A DNA stretch of 9,009 nucleotides from assembly GCA_902727905.1 (NCBI GenBank), contig CACVAR010000049.1, forward strand, positions 1 through 9,009, given 5' to 3'. Under the pieces are notes generated by a model. That model did no database searches, had not been told where the DNA came from, and worked only from the letters and a program-made list of their open reading frames with translations. The stretch is from an uncultured Sulfurovum sp. Lineage in GTDB: Bacteria > Campylobacterota > Campylobacteria > Campylobacterales > Sulfurovaceae. This document shows positions 1 through 6,158 of this stretch, in pieces (the first letter of the stretch is position 1; every line of letters starts with the position of its first letter). The translations under genes and the position numbers were made by a program.

Positions 1-1207
1 CTTCAATCCACTGAGACATATACTTAGTACTTTGCATGGAGTGGTGCTTTAACATGGCTCCTGTAAAGTTGTTAAGTCTATGTGTCTCTAAATTTTTTTC
101 TATATCCATAATTTTTTTAATGAGTTGCTTACCAAGTACTTTAGCATCATAATGAGTATGAAGTATGGTAGAGGCATTTTTACTTGCTTCTTGCCATCTC
201 TTTTCATTGCTATAGAGTAAAACAGCAGCATCAACAAACTTTTTTACCTCATCTTCAACAGCTCCTCCCCAAGGTTCATTTTCATGCATTCCCTCACTTC
301 CTATACTACTCGTTACAGTTGGTGTTTGCATGACCATAGCATCTAAGAGTTTTCCTTTAATCCCAGCACCAAAACGAATGGGTGCTAAACATACTCTTGC
401 ATGTTCCATTACCTCATGAGCATCTTTTGCCCATCCTTTAATGTAAAAACATTTTTTAGGGTTATGTAGTTGCATGGCTTTGGGAGGAGGGTAAGAACCA
501 TAAATATGGAGTTCGGCTTTTGGAAGTTTCTTTCTGATGTCTGACCATATCTCTTTTAAGTATAAAACCACATCCCAGTTTGGCGCATGACGAAAATTTC
601 CAATGGTCATAAAGTGTTGACGCGATTCAAAGGGCTTTGTTTGTTTAGGAACTCTGTCTAAGTCTACCATGAACGGAAGGTGATGAAGTAGGGCTTTGTC
701 TACTTTAAACGTTTCTGTTAAGAGTTGCATTTCGTAAGAAGAGACAATAAGTGAAAGGTCACAACGTAAAATGGCTGCTATTTCTCTTTTTGCTAAATCT
801 GAAAAGAGGTCATTCTTAGTACATTCCCTGTTAGCTTTATGGGCTTGATGTCTTGCATTACGTAAACATTGTAGGTCTTCGGTATCTAAGATTTTAAGTG
901 CTGTTGGACAATTCTTTTCAACTCTCCATCCAAATTGTTCTTCCATCATAAAACGGTCAAAAAGAATAATGTCAGGTTGTAGTTTACTAATGTATTGGTC
1001 AAAACTGCCACAGTTGAGTACTATGGGTTGCGAGTCTATGCCTTCAGATGCTAAGTCTATGGCATGTTCAGATTCTTGTGCTGGAGTGGAAAAACTTACG
1101 TCCCAATGCTCTTTTTTGAAACGTCGCATAATAGAGAGTATATGTGTGCCAGCAGCAGATGAGTTAGGTTCTGGGTAGACGTAGCCTATGACTAATACTT
1201 TTTTCAT
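1..1207 (-). CDS. GT-B fold glycosyltransferase (group 1/GT4-like), C-terminus cut by window edge
   Basis: Reading the minus strand from ATG at 1207 gives 402 uninterrupted codons that run off the left edge, so the stop is not seen. The protein starts MKKVLVIGYVYPEPNSSAAG, the first beta strand and loop of a GT-B N-terminal domain. The second domain begins around residue 198 (TIGNFRHAPNWD) and carries the donor-binding stretch PIRFGAGIKGKLLDAM at 276-291, followed by TPTVTSSIGSEGM (295-307). These are the signatures of retaining sugar-nucleotide-dependent transferases that build surface glycans. There is no signal peptide, so it is probably cytoplasmic or peripheral at the inner membrane. Sugar donor and acceptor cannot be told from sequence. 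It is divergent from leuA with only 52 bases between the start codons, and is probably near full length, as residues 350-402 lie beyond the usual catalytic core. The family call is strong; the exact role is unknown. Confidence 0.85.
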   Translation of the reverse strand, partial: MKKVLVIGYVYPEPNSSAAGTHILSIMRRFKKEHWDVSFSTPAQESEHAIDLASEGIDSQPIVLNCGSFDQYISKLQPDIILFDRFMMEEQFGWRVEKNCPTALKILDTEDLQCLRNARHQAHKANRECTKNDLFSDLAKREIAAILRCDLSLIVSSYEMQLLTETFKVDKALLHHLPFMVDLDRVPKQTKPFESRQHFMTIGNFRHAPNWDVVLYLKEIWSDIRKKLPKAELHIYGSYPPPKAMQLHNPKKCFYIKGWAKDAHEVMEHARVCLAPIRFGAGIKGKLLDAMVMQTPTVTSSIGSEGMHENEPWGGAVEDEVKKFVDAAVLLYSNEKRWQEASKNASTILHTHYDAKVLGKQLIKKIMDIEKNLETHRLNNFTGAMLKHHSMQSTKYMSQWIE

Positions 1208-1213
1208 GAATGA

Positions 1214-1219
1214 ATTTTA
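1214..1219 (-). promoter_or_regulatory. Possible -10 element for the glycosyltransferase
   Basis: On the minus strand the bases read CGCTAAAATTCATTCATG, a TAAAAT hexamer of the type common in Campylobacterota vegetative promoters. It ends only 6 bases before the ATG at 1207, and no purine-rich ribosome binding site lies between. If used, the transcript would start at or next to the start codon. A promoter further upstream, inside the leuA leader, is equally possible. Confidence 0.3.
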
Positions 1220-1230
1220 GCGTAATTGGG

Positions 1231-1253
1231 TAAAATTAGGGAATTACTAAGGA
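1231..1253 (+). promoter_or_regulatory. leuA -10 element and ribosome binding site
   Basis: TAAAAT at 1231-1236 would place the transcript start near 1243. AAGGA at 1249-1253 sits 6 bases before the ATG at 1260 and fixes the leuA start. No leader peptide rich in leucine codons and no attenuator or T-box structure fits in the 52-base gap. Regulation of leuA may therefore be mainly by leucine feedback on the enzyme. Confidence 0.45.
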
Positions 1254-1259
1254 TAGATT

Positions 1260-2819
1260 ATGAGCAAAGAAATTATTAAAATATTTGACACAACATTAAG
1301 AGATGGGGAACAAAGCCCTGGGGCTTCAATGAATACTGAAGAGAAGATTCAGATTGCCATTCAGTTAGAAAAGTTGGGAGTTGACATCATAGAAGCTGGG
1401 TTTGCAGCTGCCAGTCCAGGGGATTTTGATGCCATTGAGAAGATTGCACAGCGTGTGACAAAGTCAACGGTTTGTTCTTTGGCAAGAGCGACGGATGGCG
1501 ATGTAAAAGCAGCTGGAGAAGCCATTGCTAAAGCAGAGATGAAACGAATCCATACGTTCATAGCCACGTCAAAAATTCACATGGAACATAAACTAAAAAT
1601 GTCACCAGATGAGGTTATAAAAAGAGCCATAAGAGCTGTAAGTTATGCCAAAGAGTTTGTGGATGATGTTGAGTTTTCATGTGAAGATGCAGGACGAAGT
1701 GACATAGGATTCTTAAAAGAGATTTCAGATGCTGTTATAGAAGCAGGTGCTTCAACCATTAATTTACCAGATACTGTTGGGTTTAGACTGCCTTCAGAAA
1801 TAGGTGAAATGGTTAAAGTAATGTCAGAGTACACCAAAGATAGAGCCATCATTTCGGTACACAATCACAATGACTTAGGGTTAGGGGTTGCGAACTCATT
1901 AGAAGCTGTGGTGAATGGAGCCAGACAAGTAGAATGTACCATCAACGGACTTGGAGAACGCGCTGGAAATGCTGCGTTAGAAGAGATTGTTATGGCACTT
2001 AAAGTACGTGGCGATGTGTTTGGAGACTATGAAACAAACATTAATACGAAAGAGATTTACCCTGCAAGTCGTCTGATAGCCAATATTACCAGCATAGAAC
2101 CTCAACCAAACAAAGCCATTGTGGGTAAAAATGCTTTTGCTCATGAGAGTGGTATTCACCAAGATGGTATGTTGAAAAACCGTGAGACGTATGAGATTAT
2201 GAGTCCTGAAAGTATTGGTTTAGTGAAAGATGACACTTTAGTACTGGGTAAACATTCTGGACGCGCTGCTTTTAAAGATAAGTTAGCAAAATTAGGATTT
2301 ACTTTAGAAGATGATGCCTTGAACGCTTCTTTCGAACGTTTTAAGATTTTAGCTGATAAGAAAAAAGACATCTATGATGATGACTTAAGAGCGTTGGTAA
2401 CCAATGAGATGACAAAGTCTGAACAAGTGTATGAGTTAGTTTCATTACAGTTAATGGATTTTTCAGAGGGAACCCCAAGTTCAGTAGTTAAGATTAGGAA
2501 AGATGGTGAGACCATCGTGGAAGCTGGAATAGGTGAGGGAACGATTGATGCCATTTTTAAAACCATAGACAGAATTTCTGGTTTTGATGGAAAGTTACAA
2601 AGTTACAAAGTAAAAGCTGTAACGGAAGGTAAAGATGCCTTAGCCTCGGTTACGGTTAAAGTTTCATTTTCAGATGACGAACCAGCCATCATTGGACATG
2701 GTTTACATATAGATACAATGTTAGCATCTGCTAGAGCGTATATTGGTGCATTGAATTCTTACCTTAGTATGAAAGGGAAGTTGAAGAAGAGGTTTAGTGA
2801 TTCGAGTAAGACGGTTTAA
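1260..2819 (+). CDS. leuA: 2-isopropylmalate synthase LeuA
   Basis: This enzyme condenses acetyl-CoA with 2-ketoisovalerate to give 2-isopropylmalate, the committed step of leucine synthesis, in the cytoplasm. The catalytic TIM barrel opens with FDTTLRDGEQSPGAS (residues 9-23), including the catalytic R14 and metal ligand D15. The other metal ligands are in HNHNDLGLGVAN (H201 and H203), followed by NGLGERAGNAALEE (229-242). The linker helix region has AHESGIHQDGML (294-305). Residues from about 385 to 500 form the C-terminal allosteric domain, where leucine normally binds; the segment EAGIGEGTIDAIFKTID at 421-437 is typical of it. At 519 residues it matches the usual length of the bacterial short LeuA class. 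No inactivating change is visible. It stands alone, without leuB, leuC or leuD next to it, and has 58 bases and no clear terminator before the next gene. Confidence 0.97.
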   Translation: MSKEIIKIFDTTLRDGEQSPGASMNTEEKIQIAIQLEKLGVDIIEAGFAAASPGDFDAIEKIAQRVTKSTVCSLARATDGDVKAAGEAIAKAEMKRIHTFIATSKIHMEHKLKMSPDEVIKRAIRAVSYAKEFVDDVEFSCEDAGRSDIGFLKEISDAVIEAGASTINLPDTVGFRLPSEIGEMVKVMSEYTKDRAIISVHNHNDLGLGVANSLEAVVNGARQVECTINGLGERAGNAALEEIVMALKVRGDVFGDYETNINTKEIYPASRLIANITSIEPQPNKAIVGKNAFAHESGIHQDGMLKNRETYEIMSPESIGLVKDDTLVLGKHSGRAAFKDKLAKLGFTLEDDALNASFERFKILADKKKDIYDDDLRALVTNEMTKSEQVYELVSLQLMDFSEGTPSSVVKIRKDGETIVEAGIGEGTIDAIFKTIDRISGFDGKLQSYKVKAVTEGKDALASVTVKVSFSDDEPAIIGHGLHIDTMLASARAYIGALNSYLSMKGKLKKRFSDSSKTV

Positions 2820-2836
2820 TCGGTATATACATTTTA

Positions 2837-2845
2837 TGCTAAAAT
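2837..2845 (+). promoter_or_regulatory. Extended -10 promoter for the NACHT gene
   Basis: The bases TGCTAAAAT form an extended -10 (TG, one base, TAAAAT at 2840-2845). The predicted transcript start is near 2851-2853, about 26 bases before the ATG at 2878. A second TAAAAT occurs at 2858-2863 but lies too close to the start codon to leave room for the ribosome site. There is no recognisable -35, as is usual in this phylum. Confidence 0.5.
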
Positions 2846-2877
2846 AACAACAAGTCTTAAAATAGGGGTTTGTTGTT
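2846..2877 (+). repeat. Inverted repeat bracketing the NACHT ribosome binding site
   Basis: AACAACAA (2846-2853) and TTGTTGTT (2870-2877) are perfect 8-base arms; G2854 and T2869 add a wobble pair. The right arm abuts the ATG. The Shine-Dalgarno AGGGG (2864-2868) lies in the 16-base loop. In read-through RNA from leuA this would be a hairpin. In RNA started at the TGCTAAAAT promoter most of the left arm would be absent, so the repeat may instead be a DNA operator. Confidence 0.55.
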
Positions 2878-5541
2878 ATGAAATATTTTATCTTCGGTAG
2901 TCTGTTATTCCTTTTACTGGTTCTCATTTATCTATATTTTCGTAGAAATAAATTTACACGAGAGCGTTATGCTTTTTGGGCTTCTTTATCACTTTTCTCT
3001 TTTGGAGGTATGGTTTTAGTACATATTTTTACAGATAATAGTTTGATTAAAATAGTTGTAGAGCTTCTTAATATTTCTCTTGACAGTAAAATTCCTATAC
3101 CTCAAACTTCTTGGTCAGATAAACTCTGGTCAGTGATTATCTTTTCAATTTTAGCAACAGTAGTTCTTTCTATTTATAAAAATTGGGATGGAGCAAAAAG
3201 TGAAGAAGAGGCTAATTGGTCTTCTCGTCCATTTATAAAAAATGCTTTAATGGGAATTCCTACAAGAAAAATTGTTATTTCTATTGAAGATAAAGAGAAA
3301 GAAAAACCGTTTGAACAACCTTATTTTGATAGCTCATTGGCTTGGCATAGTAATGTTGTCAAAATGTTAAAGATAATCTCTAAACAGTATTATGTTGATG
3401 TAGAAAATGATTGGTACAGTGAAAAAAAATTATTTATCTCTAAATTTTCTCAAAAGAACATCGTTATATTTTGCACTTTAGAAGAACCAAGTAAAGACGA
3501 AATTCAAGAAAAAATTGAATTTTCACGTCAACATATAGAGGGAGAGCTATTTAAATTTATCGTCGCTGTTCAAAATGAAAACAAAGTTAAAGTTATAGAA
3601 ACTTTTTTAAATACTACACTTGAATATCGTTATAAAGAGGAACTTTTAAATTCTTTGGTTGATTTCTCTGATTATTTCGACTACATTAAAAGAGCTTATG
3701 AAGACAAAGAGATAAGTGATGGAGATGGTTTACGACTACAAGATATTTATGTAGAGAGTGAAGGAGAAATACCTACTGAGGATACTAAAGCTAAACCTAT
3801 AAAGTCTATTGAACAGTATATCCTTAAATGGACAAAAGAGAACTCTAACAAACATATTTCATTATTAGGAGAGTATGGACAAGGTAAAAGTGTTTTGTCT
3901 TTGAAAGTCGCTTATGAGATGATACAAAATAATCATGACCGAATCCCAATCATCATTGAGTTAAGAGGTAAAAGCCCTCGAAATGAATCCTTAGAATCTA
4001 TCGTTGCATCATGGGCAAGTACTTTTGGCATCCAAGCATTAGGTATGATAAGACTTCTTGAAGAGGGAAAGCTACTCATTATTTTAGAAGGTTTTGATGA
4101 GATGGACATGATAGGAGACTCTCAAAGAAGATGGGAACATTTTAACCGTTTATGGGAGTTTGCTCGTTATGAAAAGTCTAAAGTACTTATAACGGGTAGA
4201 CCAAATCTATTTTTAGACAATGAAGAGATGGTTGATTATTTAAATGCGTTTGATAATCGTAGCAATCTTTTTTACAGTGAAGCCATACATATAAAACCTT
4301 TTAATGAAGAACAAATAGCCGATGCACTTAGAAATGTAGAGCTAAGTGTTAGAAGTGAAATCTTAGAGCTTTTAAAAGAAAAAACAAATGATAGTTTTGA
4401 AGATTTAATTTCAAGACCTTCTACACTTTATCAAGCAAGTATTATCTGGTCTGAGTTAGACAAAGAGAACATCAACTCAGCTTCGGTGATAGAACACTTT
4501 TTAAACCATGCTTACAAACGTCAATCTGAAAAGTTAAGAAGCATTGGTAGAACAGGTGTTGAAACATTGCTGACGAACAATGAAAGAAAATACTTTATGC
4601 TTGGAATTGCTGTGGGTATGGTTCAAAAAAATGGTTATACCAATCAGATTAACCGTAGTGAATTAGAAAAGATAGTTCAAAAACTCTATGAGTTTATACC
4701 TGATGAGGTTAGTTCTGACTATAAGATTAACAAACCTTTAAAACAAAGAATGAAAGACAATAAAGAAGCCTTAGAGTCTATTTTTAATGATATACGAACA
4801 TCAGCTATTTTAGTAAGAGACTTAACTCAAAATGACTCTTTTAAATTTGCTCATAAATCTTTTGTGGAGTATTTAAATGCGAAATATTTTGTGGAGTTTA
4901 GGTATCGAGAGAATAAAGCTACTTATTTAGATAAAATTTATAAAGTTTATATGGAAGGAATAGAGAAGTCATTTAATAACAAAGGTGTTACTGATTTTTC
5001 AAATGAGACGGCTGGATTTATTGTTGATATGTTAAATTTAAATGATATTGATAGTAACAAAAGTGAATATTGTTTAGATGTTTTGAAATTCATTTCAAGT
5101 AAAACTATTATTTATAATCAAATATTTTTTAGTAAAATATGGTCGAAGATATTTCGAGTTATTTTTACAGGCTTAGTTTTTAGCTTTATACATTTAGTAA
5201 TATATTTTTCTGATAAATCTAAAGGGCTAGAAGAAGAAAGTTCTTTTTTACTGATGATAGTTATCTTAGGGATTTACGTATTTGGAATACAATTTTTTTG
5301 GTCAAAGGTTAAGCACGACCTTTTCTTGTATAACAAGAACTATATTAGATTATTTAGTAGAATATGTGATAGTAATTTAAAAGTGAGTATAAACAAGTTA
5401 GAAGTTTTAGAGTTTTATAAAAATATAGAAAGTCAAGATTTGAAAAAATTAAGTTTTTTTGATAGAGTTACTTATAATAAAAGAAAAAGTTTTTTGGATA
5501 AATTTTTTGAAGAAATAATAAAAAAAATAGTAAAAATATGA
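2878..5541 (+). CDS. Membrane-anchored NACHT-family NTPase (candidate bacterial NLR-like defence protein)
   Basis: The 887-residue protein has a STAND/NACHT core: Walker A GEYGQGKS (331-338), Walker B LLIILEGFDEMD (399-410), sensor-1 strand KVLITGRPN (435-443), and the winged-helix signature FAHKSFVEYLNAKYF (657-671). Three hydrophobic helices precede it (about 3-21, 32-51, 83-100), and two follow (about 758-778, 788-808). The Arg-rich loop 22-30 and Lys-rich tail suggest an outward N-terminus with the NTPase inside the cell. Residues 130-275 form a separate unassigned domain, joined through LQDIYVE (287-293). There are no obvious LRR, TPR or WD repeats. NACHT proteins include proven antiphage factors (bNACHT) that oligomerise on sensing infection; here the effector could be the membrane helices, which is inference. 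The first Walker B Asp is replaced by Glu404. The start is set by AGGGG at 2864-2868. The last third is visibly more AT-rich. It is followed after 87 bases by hipB, without a terminator. Confidence 0.85.
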   Translation: MKYFIFGSLLFLLLVLIYLYFRRNKFTRERYAFWASLSLFSFGGMVLVHIFTDNSLIKIVVELLNISLDSKIPIPQTSWSDKLWSVIIFSILATVVLSIYKNWDGAKSEEEANWSSRPFIKNALMGIPTRKIVISIEDKEKEKPFEQPYFDSSLAWHSNVVKMLKIISKQYYVDVENDWYSEKKLFISKFSQKNIVIFCTLEEPSKDEIQEKIEFSRQHIEGELFKFIVAVQNENKVKVIETFLNTTLEYRYKEELLNSLVDFSDYFDYIKRAYEDKEISDGDGLRLQDIYVESEGEIPTEDTKAKPIKSIEQYILKWTKENSNKHISLLGEYGQGKSVLSLKVAYEMIQNNHDRIPIIIELRGKSPRNESLESIVASWASTFGIQALGMIRLLEEGKLLIILEGFDEMDMIGDSQRRWEHFNRLWEFARYEKSKVLITGRPNLFLDNEEMVDYLNAFDNRSNLFYSEAIHIKPFNEEQIADALRNVELSVRSEILELLKEKTNDSFEDLISRPSTLYQASIIWSELDKENINSASVIEHFLNHAYKRQSEKLRSIGRTGVETLLTNNERKYFMLGIAVGMVQKNGYTNQINRSELEKIVQKLYEFIPDEVSSDYKINKPLKQRMKDNKEALESIFNDIRTSAILVRDLTQNDSFKFAHKSFVEYLNAKYFVEFRYRENKATYLDKIYKVYMEGIEKSFNNKGVTDFSNETAGFIVDMLNLNDIDSNKSEYCLDVLKFISSKTIIYNQIFFSKIWSKIFRVIFTGLVFSFIHLVIYFSDKSKGLEEESSFLLMIVILGIYVFGIQFFWSKVKHDLFLYNKNYIRLFSRICDSNLKVSINKLEVLEFYKNIESQDLKKLSFFDRVTYNKRKSFLDKFFEEIIKKIVKI

Positions 5542-5559
5542 ACTATACCACATATAAAA
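5534..5559 (+). repeat. hipB: hipBST upstream repeat, copy 1 (putative HipB operator)
   Basis: This 26-base block is repeated at 5595-5620 with a single difference (T5546 versus A5607). It has partial dyad symmetry, ATATG (5536-5540) and CATAT (5551-5555) separated by 10 bases. That is a layout suited to a dimeric helix-turn-helix protein and similar in form to the known HipB operator TATCC-N8-GGATA. It overlaps the NACHT stop codon at 5539-5541. Confidence 0.65.
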
Positions 5560-5580
5560 TCTATCTATAAACAAAAAAAC

Positions 5581-5586
5581 TATAAA
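5581..5586 (+). promoter_or_regulatory. Probable -10 element of the hipBST operon
   Basis: TATAAA here lies between the two operator-like repeats and would start a transcript near 5593, about 36 bases before hipB. A second TATAAA at 5566-5571 is an alternative. Each repeat copy also ends in CATATAAAA, but a promoter in copy 2 would leave essentially no leader. A protein bound at both repeats would flank or cover the promoter. Confidence 0.4.
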
Positions 5587-5594
5587 GTAACCCT

Positions 5595-5620
5595 AAATAT
5601 GAACTAAACCACATATAAAA
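5595..5620 (+). repeat. hipB: hipBST upstream repeat, copy 2 (putative HipB operator)
   Basis: This is the second copy of the 26-base block, offset by 61 bases from the first. Arms ATATG (5597-5601) and CATAT (5612-5616) are conserved. It lies immediately upstream of the hipB ribosome site, and its last three bases are part of AAAGG (5618-5622). Conservation of both arms, while the one changed base falls in the spacer, supports a binding site rather than chance. Confidence 0.65.
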
Positions 5621-5628
5621 GGTAAACT

Positions 5629-5838
5629 GTGAACAGAAAAGCAATAGCCAAACTAATAACCCAACGCCGTAAACAACTCAACATAACTCAAGTAGAGTTA
5701 GCCCTTTTAAGTGAACTCTCAACACGGCAACTCTCTGATATAGAGACAGCAAAAGTAAGTACAACCATAGACACACTCTCTAAAATATGTGAAACATTGG
5801 GTTTGAGTATAGAGCTTAAAATCAAAGGTGTTGACTAA
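5629..5838 (+). CDS. hipB: HipB-like XRE-family DNA-binding subunit of a HipBST module
   Basis: A 69-residue protein made almost entirely of one Cro/C1-type helix-turn-helix domain. The recognition unit is about residues 20-42, TQVELALLSELSTRQLSDIE, followed by the helix TIDTLSKICETLGL and a short C-terminal strand SIELKIK, as in HipB. It should dimerise and bind the two repeats just upstream, autoregulating the operon. The start is GTG at 5629: AAAGG lies 6 bases upstream, an in-frame TAA occurs at 5623-5625, and there is no early in-frame ATG. Its stop overlaps the next start by one base (TAATG), indicating translational coupling. In two-gene hipBA systems HipB neutralises HipA; in three-gene HipBST systems the small HipS has that role, and HipB mainly provides DNA binding. 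Family assignment is solid; operator assignment is inferred. Confidence 0.88.
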   Translation: MNRKAIAKLITQRRKQLNITQVELALLSELSTRQLSDIETAKVSTTIDTLSKICETLGLSIELKIKGVD

Positions 5839-6158
5839 TGATTAGGGCTTATGTTTATGATGGGGAAGTGTTGGCAGGAACTTTAGCATTTGATGGTTTG
5901 AACTATAGTTTTTTGTATGACAGTGAGTTTTTAAATAGTAAAAATGCTACAGCCATTTCTTTAACACTTCCAAAACAAAAAGAGCCTTTTATCTCTCCTC
6001 ATTTGCACTCTTTTTTCTCTAATCTTTTAGCTGAAGGAAATTTAAAAAAACTTCAATGCAAAAAGCTGAAAATTGATGAAGATGATGAGTTTACACGATT
6101 GTTAAAAACGGCAACGCATGATACCATTGGGACGATTACCATAAGAGAGTCGTTATGA
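5838..6158 (+). CDS. hipS: HipS-like antitoxin (stand-alone HipA N-terminal subdomain)
   Basis: The 106 residues match only the N-terminal subdomain of HipA (Couple_hipA type). MIRAYVYDGEVLAGTLAF begins the beta sheet. SLTLPKQ (41-47) and HSFFSNLLAEGNLKKL (57-72) correspond to the usual phrase about a final FF-NLL-EG segment. HDTIGTITI (94-102) resembles the closing strand. There is no kinase domain. In E. coli O127 HipBST, the equivalent small protein HipS is the antitoxin that binds and inhibits the kinase HipT, and the same inhibitory role is inferred here. It starts one base inside the hipB stop and ends with ATGA overlapping the hipT start, so all three proteins are likely made from one message in coupled fashion. 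There is no tryptophan in the protein, although an aromatic residue is reported to matter in E. coli HipS; F59 or F60 could serve. Confidence 0.82.
   Translation: MIRAYVYDGEVLAGTLAFDGLNYSFLYDSEFLNSKNATAISLTLPKQKEPFISPHLHSFFSNLLAEGNLKKLQCKKLKIDEDDEFTRLLKTATHDTIGTITIRESL

Noticed and set aside
969..1178. Plus-strand open frame of 69 codons
   Set aside because: It lies antisense to the well-supported glycosyltransferase and has no domain-like content or ribosome site.
1361..2566. Several minus-strand open frames of 61-73 codons inside leuA
   Set aside because: They are shadows of a conserved enzyme gene with no independent start signals.
2820..2877. Terminator after leuA
   Set aside because: The only hairpin there has no T-run, and its right arm abuts the next start codon.
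2721..2927. Minus-strand open frame spanning the leuA-NACHT gap
   Set aside because: It overlaps the ends of two strong genes on the other strand and carries no recognisable protein.
5534..5620. 26-bp repeats as transposon ends or attachment sites
   Set aside because: Both are direct copies within one small intergenic region, no recombinase is present, and their placement around a promoter fits operators better.
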